A stretch of 64,000 nt of DNA from Streptomyces violens (GTDB lineage: Bacteria; Actinomycetota; Actinomycetes; Streptomycetales; Streptomycetaceae), in assembly GCF_000717745.1 (NCBI RefSeq), contig NZ_JOBH01000005.1:248001-312000 (forward strand). The letters are read 5' to 3'. A program made the translations under genes and the position numbers. Shown piece after piece: positions 52,802 to 60,787 of this stretch. Position 1 is the stretch's first letter. Each line of letters starts with the position of its first letter. Under the pieces are notes generated by a model. That model was given only the letters and a program-made list of their open reading frames with translations. It did no database searches and was not told the origin of the DNA.

Positions 52802-53207
52802 GTCAGGCCCACGTGTCCGTAATCCCGGTCCTGCTGTGAGCGCCACACGGGGACGTTGATGGCACCCGCGGGATGCCGGAATCAACCCTGTCCAGTGCAG
52901 ACCGCCCCAGCTTTCGTCCCGGACGCCGTCGACCCCCACACCGTGGAGCGCCCGCCCCTGGGCCGCGTCTGCTCGGCTCTGCCTGGGTGGACGGTCCGCG
53001 GGACGGAAACCCCACCACTTGTCACCACCCACGGCTTGCAGTCGGCGACAGTGCCCCGACGCTCCCGGTGCCGACCGATCCCCCGCCGGAGGCATCGTCT
53101 TGTGCCCGCGGATGACGCCCCGCCGTTGTCCGCTTGCACGTAGCGCGCCACCGGGCGCGGCCAGCCGGGGCGCAGAGTGGACCGGCTTCTGAACGTGTGG
53201 ATGTCAA
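52802..53207. other. Non-coding flank of the tRNA-Thr attachment region
   Basis: No gene with convincing codon use or homology is seen in these 406 bases. Several short frames exist on both strands but are Arg/Pro-rich and disagree with each other. It is likely chromosomal flank or decayed sequence. Confidence 0.45.
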
Positions 53208-53209
53208 AG

Positions 53210-53247
53210 CGCCCCGGTCAGGCCCCTTCGAGGGCCCGACCGGGGCG
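53210..53247. terminator. Hairpin downstream of the tRNA-Thr 3' end
   Basis: CGCCCCGGTC pairs with GACCGGGGCG, with a second small stem (GGCCC/GGGCC) in the loop, followed by GTTTT on the plus strand. It lies 30 bp beyond the tRNA 3' end and is the chromosomal terminator of that tRNA. Confidence 0.75.
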
Positions 53248-53278
53248 TTTTCGCTGTTCAGCGCGCTCTCGCGCTCCG

Positions 53279-53319
53279 AGCCCCCTGTCGGATTCGAACC
53301 GACGACCTTCGCTTTACAA
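53279..53319 (-). other. Attachment site: 3' half of tRNA-Thr(UGU)
   Basis: On the minus strand the sequence reads CTTGTAAAGCGAAGGTCGTC then GGTTCGAATCCGACAGGGGG and CT: anticodon loop with UGU, variable loop, T arm with GGTTCGAATCC, and the acceptor 3' strand with discriminator U. The 5' half (D arm, 5' acceptor) is missing: bases beyond 53320 do not match a tRNA. This is the duplicated att core left by integration into the anticodon loop to 3' end; the intact tRNA should be at the other end of the element. Confidence 0.85.
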
Positions 53320-53328
53320 GATCTCTTA

Positions 53329-53377
53329 GGGCGTCTTCCTGACCTTCGGGAAGGCGCCCGCAGGCCGTTTGACCTGC
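53329..53377. repeat. Two adjacent inverted repeats just inside the attachment site
   Basis: GGGCGTCTTCC / GGAAGGCGCCC (one G-T pair, 9-base loop, 53329-53359) is followed directly by GCAGG / CCTGC (53360-53377). They could be integrase or excisionase arm-binding sites, or the terminator of the methyltransferase gene, which ends 124 bp away. Confidence 0.55.
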
Positions 53378-53500
53378 GAAAACCTATCCCGTCCTGTCAC
53401 TCGTTATCCCGAGGCTTCCCGGTCTCATCTGTACGGAATGTGTACCGGGTACGTACTGCGGAAGAGATCGTCACCGGCTCTCGGAGACGGTCAGCGTGCG

Positions 53501-54319
53501 TCATCGCGAGCAGACCAAGATGCCGCCGAGGCAGGAAATTTCGAACGCGCCGTGTCGATCGATGTGGTCCGTCAGGATCGCCCGAGCGCGATCGATGGTG
53601 GCATCGAACGGCACGTCGTGCTGATCGGCCCATGCTCGGTACGACTCCATGTGCGCGATCACCGGCCCGGGCGTACGCACGGCGATCGTGCCGGGCAGCT
53701 CTGTCGCCTCGATCTTGTGGAACTCGGCTCCGAGCAACGCCGGCGCCTTCTCCAACGAGAATCGAGCACTGAGCGATATGCGCGACGGCCCCCGGTCGAC
53801 TCCCAGCACTTCGCCCGCAGCGCGTTCCCACAGCCGGTCGAGCTCTGCCTTGTCCCGGTCGCTGTTCGTAGAGGCGATCACGATGCCGTTGTCGGTGACG
53901 ACTCGTCCGAGTTCCTTGATCGCTACGGGTATGTCCTGCACGTGGTAGAGCATGTGCAGCGCAAGAGCGGCGTTGACGCTTCCTGTGCGCAACGGGAGCC
54001 GCTCGGCGTCGGCCACGCCCACGGGGCGGGGAACTCCGTCGAGGATGCCGAGCGAGACGTCGAGCCCGAGCACACGCAGGTCGGGGCGATCTTGGTTCAG
54101 TCGACTGATGAACTTTCCGTTGCCGCACCCCACGTCGACGACCGTGCCGCTCACCTGCTGCAACCGGTCGACGATGATCCCCGGCAGGTCATAGCGCGGT
54201 GTCTGCCATTGGTAGAGCGACTGACGGGCAGCAAGGTCTCGCCCGGTGCTGTAGGCACTGCCGGTCAGGATGGCTCGGTTCGTCACAGCGGCGTCGTGCT
54301 CGGTGGGCAGGTCGGTCAC
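53501..54319 (-). CDS. SAM-dependent methyltransferase (Methyltransf_11-type), element cargo
   Basis: A 272-residue class I methyltransferase. Motif I is GTVVDVGCGNGKFISRLNQD, motif II lies around LRVLGLDVSLGILDGVPRPV, DAERLPLRTGSVNAALALHM resembles the post-II acidic loop, and motif III is GRVVTDNGIVIASTNSD. This is the small-molecule UbiE/BioC style rather than a DNA methyltransferase. GTG 54319 follows the regulator stop by one base, so the two genes are one operon. With the SAHH-like enzyme on the other strand it may form a methylation and by-product handling unit. The substrate is unknown. Confidence 0.88.
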   Translation of the reverse strand: MTDLPTEHDAAVTNRAILTGSAYSTGRDLAARQSLYQWQTPRYDLPGIIVDRLQQVSGTVVDVGCGNGKFISRLNQDRPDLRVLGLDVSLGILDGVPRPVGVADAERLPLRTGSVNAALALHMLYHVQDIPVAIKELGRVVTDNGIVIASTNSDRDKAELDRLWERAAGEVLGVDRGPSRISLSARFSLEKAPALLGAEFHKIEATELPGTIAVRTPGPVIAHMESYRAWADQHDVPFDATIDRARAILTDHIDRHGAFEISCLGGILVCSR

Positions 54320-54320
54320 G

Positions 54321-55670
54321 TCAGCGGCTCCGGTGGTCGGCGGCAGGCAGGGCGACGCGCTGGGTGGTGCTCCTGATGCGGTCGCTCAGGTGTGCCACTT
54401 GGGGAGCACCACGGTACTGCGCAGCGCTGAGTTCCTCGGCAAGATCGGACAACCGCGATCGGATGCTCGCTGAGAGCTGCCCGGGAGGGGTGCTGAGAAC
54501 GAAACCGATCATGGCTTCGGTTGCATCGATCTCCCCCGCCACCATGTGACACCTCGCGAGATCGAGGTGTGCGGCATGCAGGTCGCCAACCGAACGATCA
54601 TCGTCCGTGGTCGAGCGGTACAGGCCGACCGCGGCTTGTGCCGCCTCGATCGCCTGCTGCACATTGCGCGCTCCCCCTATGGCGAGATGGGTCGTGCCCG
54701 CATAGGCGAGCTGTTTCGCGTCCGGGAAACTGAACACGCCCGGCATCTCGTCCGGCTCGCACATGGCGTCGCGAGCCCGGGCGGCAGTCGCCAGAGCAGC
54801 CGCGGCCCCACGCTGATCGCCGGCCACAGCGAGCGCTCTCGCTTCCAGACTCGCCAGCCTCACGCCGATGCTCCCGGGCGCCGCGTACTGCTGCCCAGAC
54901 TGGGCCAGCTCCGCGGCTCGTCGCGGGTCGCCGTTCCAAAAGGTGATCAGCGACTCGACTCCCCGCACCCATCCCCTGAGCCCGTTGTGCCCTGCTGCAT
55001 CAGCACATGCCCACGCGGTACGAGCATGGGTCATCGCTGATTCGTAGTCGCCCATGTCGAGGCACACGTGCGCCGACAAGCCACACAAGCGCCCTGCCGT
55101 TACGTACAGGTCGGTGGTCTGCCGCGGGCGCTGGCGCCCTCTCAGGAGATCGAAGGTCTCGTTCCGCAGGCTGTGAATCCCGGCGTACAGCTCGGACAGC
55201 GGCCGGCTGACGAAGTGCCGGGCCAGCGACGCGACCTCGGCGTCGAGCTGCTCGACTGCGTGCTCGTCCGTGTTGCGCGCAGCGATGAACCGCGCGAACT
55301 GCGCAGATGCGGCAGCGTCCGCAGCTAAGACGTGACGAGAGGGGGGAAGGACCGCCACAGCCGCGGCCGCGGAATCACCGGCATCGCTGCCCAGCAAGGC
55401 CACGCTCGAAGTCTGCGCTTCCTTCCTACGTCGCTTCGTGACGGCAGCGGCGCGATCCAGTACGAGAGAGTCGATACCGAACACCTCAGCTAGGTGCCCG
55501 CGGGTACGCGGCGTAGGGGTTCGACTCTCACGCTCGTATCGGCCGATCTCCTTGCCCGTCATCACGGACCGACCCTCAACTTCGTTGTAGCGGTCCGCCA
55601 CCTGCTGCTGTGACCAGTCGAGGTCTGCCCGCAGCCGCGCAAGGCATTCGCCGATGCCGATTTCGCTCAT
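54321..55670 (-). CDS. XRE-family regulator with TPR-like C-terminal domain
   Basis: A 449-residue regulator. Residues 5-70 form a Cro/C1 helix-turn-helix (LARLRADLDWSQQQVADRYN, then MTGKEIGRYERESRTPTPRT). Residues 120-430 are all-helical, with TPR-like helix pairs (ESAMTHARTAWACADAAGHN, then RAAELAQSGQQYA and VGDLHAAHLDLARCHMVAGE). Such XRE-TPR proteins often sense small molecules or peptides. Start ATG 55670 is preceded by 12-bp-spaced repeats. It is co-transcribed with the methyltransferase and divergent from the 107-residue gene, so it is placed to control both arms of the cassette. Confidence 0.88.
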   Translation of the reverse strand: MSEIGIGECLARLRADLDWSQQQVADRYNEVEGRSVMTGKEIGRYERESRTPTPRTRGHLAEVFGIDSLVLDRAAAVTKRRRKEAQTSSVALLGSDAGDSAAAAVAVLPPSRHVLAADAAASAQFARFIAARNTDEHAVEQLDAEVASLARHFVSRPLSELYAGIHSLRNETFDLLRGRQRPRQTTDLYVTAGRLCGLSAHVCLDMGDYESAMTHARTAWACADAAGHNGLRGWVRGVESLITFWNGDPRRAAELAQSGQQYAAPGSIGVRLASLEARALAVAGDQRGAAAALATAARARDAMCEPDEMPGVFSFPDAKQLAYAGTTHLAIGGARNVQQAIEAAQAAVGLYRSTTDDDRSVGDLHAAHLDLARCHMVAGEIDATEAMIGFVLSTPPGQLSASIRSRLSDLAEELSAAQYRGAPQVAHLSDRIRSTTQRVALPAADHRSR

Positions 55671-55671
55671 C

Positions 55672-55724
55672 TTGGCTCCCTTGCCGCGCTCCTGGCCCCC
55701 ATCTTGGCCCCCTATTTGGCCCCC
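55672..55724 (-). promoter_or_regulatory. Iteron-like repeats upstream of the XRE-TPR gene
   Basis: On the coding strand GGGGGCCAA occurs at 55724-55716 and 55712-55704, GGGGGCCAG at 55700-55692 and GGAGCCAAG (one mismatch from GGGGCCAAG) beside the ATG. The first three are spaced exactly 12 bp. They are likely binding sites of the regulator itself or, less likely, leader RNA elements. Confidence 0.65.
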
Positions 55725-55886
55725 GTGCAGGCTCCCGACCGGAACGAGACACGGCTGTTTCCTGGTGCCATGCCGTCACAGGACAGCGGCGAAGCGTCTT
55801 CGGCACAGCTCTGAGCACAGACAGCAGGGGCCGAGTCGCGATCGCCGTAGCGCGCTGGCGGCCCGGAGCTAGTGAGGAGCGTCGAC

Positions 55887-56210
55887 ATGCCGCCATGTTT
55901 CGCCCGAATCTTCGATCACCTTCTGCGCCTGTTTCTGCCTGCGCCCGGCCGCCACAGGGGGAACGAAGTCCGCCCCTCAATCAGCCGCGGCGACGAGCCG
56001 ACCATCCCCCTGCCGCGGGTGGCCCGCGTCGACGCGTCACCGACACTGACGGGGGCCGACGTAGCGCTCGTCCGCCCGTACGTGGTCGCCAGCGAACTGC
56101 GGCGGAAAGAGGAGCGCCAGCAGTGGCAGCGCCGGCGCGCGCTGTGGCTCGCGGTGCACGGCGTCGATATCGGGCCGCGTCGGATTCACGGAGTCGAGGT
56201 GACGGTGTGA
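55887..56210 (+). CDS. Small conserved protein of the cargo cassette
   Basis: A 107-residue protein: MPPCFARIFDHLLRLFLPAP, a basic linker, and a conserved C-terminal helix LVRPYVVASELRRKEERQQW followed by QRRRALWLAVHGVDIGPRRI. The C-terminal pattern (RPY-rich helix, ALWLAVHGVD) recurs in small Streptomyces proteins I have seen annotated as hypothetical, often near regulators. ATG 55887 has GAGGAGCGTCG upstream. Its stop overlaps the next gene (TGATG). No function is assigned. Confidence 0.75.
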   Translation: MPPCFARIFDHLLRLFLPAPGRHRGNEVRPSISRGDEPTIPLPRVARVDASPTLTGADVALVRPYVVASELRRKEERQQWQRRRALWLAVHGVDIGPRRIHGVEVTV

Positions 56211-56746
56211 TGGCCGGAACCCCGTCGCTGCCGCAAGGGGCACCGAAGAGTCTCGTGCAACGAACGATGCTCGCCGACGTCCCATCCGAGCCGGAGTCGT
56301 TCGCCCCTCTCGAATGGCTGCGTCAGACCGGTACGGACATGGCGGCTGCACAAGAGGCGTGGGCGGATCACAGGCTTGCCGAGGCACCCGCCGGCGTTGC
56401 CTGGGACGTCGTACGACTCACACACGGTGTCGGATGGGAGACGCTTCGGCACCTGCACACGATGCAGGCGCCCCTCGGCCCCGTCCTGCACACGAGCGAC
56501 GGCGTCGAGTTCCTCGTCGCCGTTGGGGCCGCGGACGACTGGGATCTCCCCGACACCACTGTGATTCCCGCCGGCGAGATCGTCCTGCTGCCGCACCCCG
56601 TCGTCATCGCGCCGAACACCTGCCATGCCCGGACATGGATCACCGCTCCGAGGCACGACGTCGGGCTCACCGATGCCGCTGATCTGTACGGCGCGTACGC
56701 CGCAGCGCTTGCCAGCCTCGATGCGGCGTACGGCCGTCGGCGCTGA
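56210..56746 (+). CDS. Conserved hypothetical protein of the cargo cassette
   Basis: A 178-residue protein. The middle section VAWDVVRLTHGVGWETLRHL and GPVLHTSDGVEFLVAVGAAD, then TTVIPAGEIVLLPHPVVIAP, resembles the small Streptomyces proteins that look like the substrate-binding part of primase-polymerase domains (value-limited strand plus GPVL and LPHP motifs) but lacks catalytic acidic pairs. It is translationally coupled to the 107-residue gene and followed 44 bp later by the SAHH-like gene. The function is unknown; a binding role is only a guess. Confidence 0.75.
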   Translation: MAGTPSLPQGAPKSLVQRTMLADVPSEPESFAPLEWLRQTGTDMAAAQEAWADHRLAEAPAGVAWDVVRLTHGVGWETLRHLHTMQAPLGPVLHTSDGVEFLVAVGAADDWDLPDTTVIPAGEIVLLPHPVVIAPNTCHARTWITAPRHDVGLTDAADLYGAYAAALASLDAAYGRRR

Positions 56747-56790
56747 CCCCGATCAAGGAACCGCACCACTTCACACAAAGGAAGTGAACC

Positions 56791-57912
56791 GTGGAACAGT
56801 TCGAGCGTGCCAGCCTCGACGCCTACTTTCAGCGAATCGCCGCGGAGTTCGCCCCCGCCGAACGCCCCGCGTCGTTCCTGATCACTCACCTGCTGTCGGA
56901 GCGTCCGAGCTTCGTACAGGCCGTAGCGCAGCAGACAACCTTGCGCGCTGTACTCCCGAAACCGAAGTCGATCGACGCCGGGGCACGGCGAGAGGTCGAG
57001 CGATCGGTGCAGTGCGACCCCCTCTCGCGCGACACCTTCGAGGACCCCGAGCTGACCGTCGACTACGTCGAGGCGCGCGCCGCCGGGCACGCGGTCGTGC
57101 TGCTCGACGTGGGTGGGTACTTCGCCCCGACCCTCGACGCTCTGTGCGACCGGTTCTCGGGCCGCATCCTGGGCGTGGTCGAGGACACCGAGAACGGCCA
57201 CAAGAGATACGCCGAGTGCGAGAAGCTGCCGTGCCCAGTGGTCTCGGTCGCCCGTTCCCCGCTCAAGGACCCCGAGGACTTCCTCGTGGGGCAGTCGGTC
57301 GTGTTCTCGGCCGAGGCTCTGATGCGCTCCCGGAGCGATATCCTGCACGGCCGCCCGGCCCTCGTCATCGGCTTCGGCAAGCTGGGCAGCTCGATCGCGC
57401 GGCTGCTGCACGCGAAGGGGGTACAGGTCACTGTCTACGACATTGACCCTGTGCGCCGCACGCAGGCCCTCTCACAGGGATTCACGGTTGCCCGCGACCG
57501 TGACGCCGCCCTCAATGGGGCCGGACTCGTGCTGTGCGCGACGGGCTCGGTGTCGCTCCGGGGTGAGGACTTCCCCCGACTGCGCAACGGCGCGTACGTC
57601 GCGACGGTCACCTCATCCGAGGACGAGCTCGACCTCGACTCGTTGCCCACCATCTACCAGCGCACGCCTGCCGGCGAGCACGTCACGCGCTACCAGACGA
57701 CCGGGCACTACTTCTATCTGCTCAACGGCGGCAACGCCGTCAACTTCCTGCACGGCGCGAGCGTGGGGCCGTTCATCTACCTCGTTCAGGCGGAGATCCT
57801 CGCCGGAGTTCGAATGCTCGCCCGCGGCGATCTCGGCCCCGGTATGCATGAGGTCCCCGCGAGCGATCGCACGACCGTCGCAGCAACGTGGCTCAACTAC
57901 TTCAACCGGTAA
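56791..57912 (+). CDS. S-adenosylhomocysteine hydrolase-like NAD-binding protein
   Basis: A 373-residue protein. Its C-terminal half has the SAHH NAD domain: ALVIGFGKLGSSIARLLHAK, VTVYDIDPVRRTQALSQGF, GLVLCATGSVSLRGEDFPRL, and NGGNAVNFLHGASVGPFIYL, comparable with the SAHH NLxxxxGHP region. True SAHH is 430-490 residues with a conserved HxTxQT adenosine-binding motif. Here the N-terminal part instead reads RPASFLITHLLSERPSFVQA and the motif is missing. It probably acts on a different nucleoside-like or small substrate with NAD-assisted chemistry. GTG 56791 has AAAGGAAG upstream; the NUDIX gene follows 8 bp later. Confidence 0.82.
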   Translation: MEQFERASLDAYFQRIAAEFAPAERPASFLITHLLSERPSFVQAVAQQTTLRAVLPKPKSIDAGARREVERSVQCDPLSRDTFEDPELTVDYVEARAAGHAVVLLDVGGYFAPTLDALCDRFSGRILGVVEDTENGHKRYAECEKLPCPVVSVARSPLKDPEDFLVGQSVVFSAEALMRSRSDILHGRPALVIGFGKLGSSIARLLHAKGVQVTVYDIDPVRRTQALSQGFTVARDRDAALNGAGLVLCATGSVSLRGEDFPRLRNGAYVATVTSSEDELDLDSLPTIYQRTPAGEHVTRYQTTGHYFYLLNGGNAVNFLHGASVGPFIYLVQAEILAGVRMLARGDLGPGMHEVPASDRTTVAATWLNYFNR

Positions 57913-57920
57913 GGAGAATC

Positions 57921-58463
57921 ATGCCGATCACTGCACAGCATGTACGCGGGACCCTCGACGCCTACCTCGACCGGCACCCGGACGACAAGGGCTCGCTCAC
58001 TGTCCTCTCTGATGTGCTCAACGAGGCAGGCGACTCGATCACTTCGCGCAAGGAGTTCCGCGGCCACGTCACGGCCGGCGCCATTCTGCTGCGCCCGGAC
58101 GGCTGTGTGCTCACCATCGAACACCGTGCGCTCGCGAAATGGCTGCTGCCCGGCGGCCACGTCGAGCCCGGCGACGAGACGCTGCTCGGCGCCGCGCTGC
58201 GGGAGCTGACGGAAGAGACCGGTATCACCGCTGCGCACGTGCAGGCGGCGAGCCCGGTTCCGCTGCACATCGACGCACATCAGATCCCGGCGAACGACGC
58301 GAAGGGGGAACCGGCGCACCTGCACTTCGACTTCCGGTTCCTCTGCCGCACGACCGTCAACGACGTGGCGTTGCAGGAAGAGGAAGTGACGGCCTACTCG
58401 TGGCAGCCGGCGGACATGCTGACCGCCGAGCCGCTACGCGGTCGGGTGCTGGCTTCCCTCTGA
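57921..58463 (+). CDS. NUDIX hydrolase of the cargo cassette
   Basis: A 180-residue NUDIX protein. The catalytic box is WLLPGGHVEPGDETLLGAAL then RELTEETGI, with the REL-x-EE core intact and one extra residue (GD-E) in the first loop, as in other GGHVEPGD-type members. An N-terminal helix of about 50 residues precedes the domain. Family members hydrolyse nucleoside diphosphates linked to another group. ATG 57921 has AAGGAGAATC upstream. It is the last gene of the plus-strand arm. With the SAHH-like enzyme it suggests nucleotide or sugar-nucleotide chemistry. Confidence 0.9.
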   Translation: MPITAQHVRGTLDAYLDRHPDDKGSLTVLSDVLNEAGDSITSRKEFRGHVTAGAILLRPDGCVLTIEHRALAKWLLPGGHVEPGDETLLGAALRELTEETGITAAHVQAASPVPLHIDAHQIPANDAKGEPAHLHFDFRFLCRTTVNDVALQEEEVTAYSWQPADMLTAEPLRGRVLASL

Positions 58464-58630
58464 CCGTCTACCGGTGACCCCCGAAACAGGGGCGCTCGGC
58501 GGTGGCGCAATCCCGCCGGGCGCCCCGATTGGCGCCGAGCCGCGCTTTCGCGGCATTGAAAGGCGAAGCATTTTTCCGGCATCGTGTTGCTGTTGTCGCA
58601 ACCGCTGCCCGGCCGAAAGACCCCAACACG

Positions 58631-58930
58631 ATGGATCAGCAGAGCCAGCAATGGTCCTTCTTGAGCAAGCACACACGGGTGCTCTGGGCCGTCGCCTCGA
58701 CTCCGAACGTCCGATTGCGCGATCTCGCGGCCGTGTGCAACATCACCGAGCGCACTGCCCAACACATTGTCGCTGACCTCGAACAGGCCGGGTATCTCGA
58801 CCGAGAACGAGTTGGCCGGCGCAGTCGGTACACGGTCCATCCCGACCAGCCCCTCAGACACCCAGCAGAGGCCGGGCTGCTCGTTCGAGACCTCCTGGCC
58901 CTGCGACCGGCCGTTGAGGGTGGGGGGTGA
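58631..58930 (+). CDS. MarR/ArsR-like winged-helix regulator
   Basis: A 99-residue one-domain regulator: WSFLSKHTRVLWAVASTPNV, then RLRDLAAVCNITERTAQHIV (recognition helix) and ADLEQAGYLDRERVGRRSRY with the wing. ATG 58631 follows ACACG without a clear Shine-Dalgarno, so a start further upstream is possible. It lies 168 bp after the NUDIX gene on the same strand. It may be a local repressor of cargo or element genes. Confidence 0.8.
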   Translation: MDQQSQQWSFLSKHTRVLWAVASTPNVRLRDLAAVCNITERTAQHIVADLEQAGYLDRERVGRRSRYTVHPDQPLRHPAEAGLLVRDLLALRPAVEGGG

Positions 58931-59420
58931 CTCTCCTCCCCGGCCGGTCAGAGCCCCGGGAGGAGCTGCGGCGAACGTTCTGTACGGATCTGGGGGATCG
59001 CCGCTCAGCGGCCTCGGCACGGCCGTCGGTGGCCTTCCTGACGGCTTGTCGACGACGAGCCAGGGTGATTCGCTACCCGCTCCGGGAGGACGGCGCACAG
59101 CTCGTCGGCGTGTCGCCGTATCAAGTTTCCGCGGGTGAGCGCGCTGTATCCGTTACGCGCGACACGCCGAAGCGCTACGCGCCCGCCTGCGCTCGCTCTC
59201 CCTCGCGAGACGCCTTGAGCCGTGCACGGCCACGGGAGACCTCGCCGAACGCTGGCATGGAGGCACCGTGCGGAAACTCGCGAGTTTCATACGTGGGGAG
59301 CGCCGCAGCACCTCCCGGGGCGTCGGTCCCCCACCCCCCCGGGAGGTACCCGCCAGGGGACAAAAGAGCGCCCCGCCAGTGAGCTGACGGGGCGCAGGAT
59401 GGCTGTGAAGCCGGAGAGGG
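58931..59420. other. Long non-coding stretch in the element: palindrome and possible origin
   Basis: No gene is supported in these 490 bases. They contain the perfect 16-bp palindrome GAAACTCGCGAGTTTC (59273-59288) and several TACGCG and GCGCG words between 59150 and 59175. Position downstream of the replication operon makes it a candidate origin, transfer site or repressor site. Confidence 0.45.
59368..59395. terminator. Hairpin at the end of the minus-strand replication operon
   Basis: GCGCCCCG pairs with CGGGGCGC around a 12-base loop. It lies just past the stop of the last minus-strand gene (59421), with a T-rich stretch in that transcript's 3' direction (CTCTTTTGTC). Confidence 0.7.
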
Positions 59421-59729
59421 TCAGGCCGCTGGTGGCCCGAAGGGGTCGACGCCGTGCTGTCGGGTGCCGGGCTGTACGTCGTTGAGCGGGTCGTGCGGCT
59501 TGCTCTCGGAGGCAGCGGTGTACCACTCGTCGAGCTTGGCTCTGGCGGCGCGGCCCCGTGTGCCGCCGGTCCGGCCGATGTGGGCCAGGCGGCCGCGGTT
59601 CATCGGGGTGTCGTCGAGGGCGGCGAACTCGTCGACGGCGGTGCTGGTGTCGGTGTCGTTCCCGAACATCCTTCGGTACAGCTTGCGGCCGGCTTCGACG
59701 CCACCACTCTTGTGCCGTTCCCTGGTCAT
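59421..59729 (-). CDS. Small hypothetical protein of the replication operon
   Basis: A 102-residue hydrophilic, basic protein: MTRERHKSGGVEAGRKLYRR, then VDEFAALDDTPMNRGRLAHI and ARAKLDEWYTAASESKPHD. Not recognised. ATG 59729 has ACAGGAGGACC upstream; the frame is open 18 codons further up and would overlap the previous gene. It is the last gene of the operon. The element context suggests an accessory maintenance or transfer protein. Confidence 0.7.
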   Translation of the reverse strand: MTRERHKSGGVEAGRKLYRRMFGNDTDTSTAVDEFAALDDTPMNRGRLAHIGRTGGTRGRAARAKLDEWYTAASESKPHDPLNDVQPGTRQHGVDPFGPPAA

Positions 59730-59752
59730 GACGCGGTCCTCCTGTCGCGTGC

Positions 59753-60694
59753 TCACGCTTCGATCTTCTGGAACTCGGTCCACTCGGAACCGTCGCCGCC
59801 CTTGTATCGGGTCGGCTTATAGATCGGCTCCCCGCTCCGGTCTTTTTGGGACTCGCCGCCGCGCGCCACGGCGTCCGCGCGCTGCTCGGCGTACGCCTCT
59901 CGGAGCTCGCCGAGGGTGGGCAGCCAAAGACGAACGCCGGGGGTGGTGAGTAGCCACATGAGCCATTCGCGGTCGTGCCGCACGTCGAAGGGGCGCTGCG
60001 GATAGGGCACCGGCCACGGGGCGCGGATGTCCTGCCCGTCGCGGCGTTCCGGCGTGTACTCGGGCCAGACCTCCGTGACGTTGGCGATCTCGGACCAGAC
60101 CGGCAGGACGGACGCGAGTGCGAGATGCCTGGCGCCAATTTCGATGCTTTCTCCGCCGTTGTTCGCGGCCCGGGTGAGCGCGTCCTGCGCAGCCCGGATG
60201 CGCTTGTACCGATCGGCGAGCGCGTTGAACTGGGACCATGCGGCAACTGCCTTGGGGCCGTGGTCGATGGCGGTCTGTGCGTCGTGCACACTGCGGAGCG
60301 TCTCGGCCATCGGTCGAGCCTCGGCGAGCAACTCGTCGAGGACGCCGCGCAGGGCAGTCAAGGCGGTGTCGGCGCCGGCGTGCAGGGCCTGTTCCCGCTT
60401 GTGCTTGAGACGGTCCGCCACGCTGAGCAGGAGTTGCAGTTCGGCTTGGGTGAACTGGGCTGCCTGCCGTGTCTCCCATGCGCGCCGGCCAAGGTCCTTC
60501 GGCATCGACTCGCCCTTGTCGAGCGCGGCGAGCGTCTCGCCGACGAGGTCGGGCTGTGGGGTGCTGCCCGGGTTACGCAGGTCGGCGATCCGCTGCTGAA
60601 CCTCGGCCTCGCCAGTCTGCACCTTCCGGAAGGCGGGGATGGCGTCGAGGGCGATTTCGAGGGGGTCGCGCTCGGTTTCGGTGATTGTGGGCAT
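59753..60694 (-). CDS. Hypothetical coiled-coil protein of the replication operon
   Basis: A 313-residue protein. Residues 10-200 are mainly helical, with coiled-coil-like sections (LQLLLSVADRLKHKREQALH, then ADTALTALRGVLDELLAEAR and ALADRYKRIRAAQDALTRAA). The C-terminal third is Trp/Pro-rich (VWPEYTPERRDGQDIRAPWP, VRLWLPTLGELREAYAEQRA). Not recognised as a named family. ATG 60694 has AAAGGAACC upstream. It lies 93 bp after the AAA ATPase gene on the same strand. Confidence 0.75.
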   Translation of the reverse strand: MPTITETERDPLEIALDAIPAFRKVQTGEAEVQQRIADLRNPGSTPQPDLVGETLAALDKGESMPKDLGRRAWETRQAAQFTQAELQLLLSVADRLKHKREQALHAGADTALTALRGVLDELLAEARPMAETLRSVHDAQTAIDHGPKAVAAWSQFNALADRYKRIRAAQDALTRAANNGGESIEIGARHLALASVLPVWSEIANVTEVWPEYTPERRDGQDIRAPWPVPYPQRPFDVRHDREWLMWLLTTPGVRLWLPTLGELREAYAEQRADAVARGGESQKDRSGEPIYKPTRYKGGDGSEWTEFQKIEA

Positions 60695-60787
60695 GGTGGT
60701 TCCTTTCGTGGTCAGGCCGCGCGGGGCGGCTCGTCGGTGTCGGCGCGGTACGCGCCGCATGGTCGGGGCCGGTGAGTGGCCGCGGCA

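Noticed and set aside
53279..53400. Complete tRNA gene
   Set aside because: Only the 3' half is present; no D arm or 5' acceptor strand follows.
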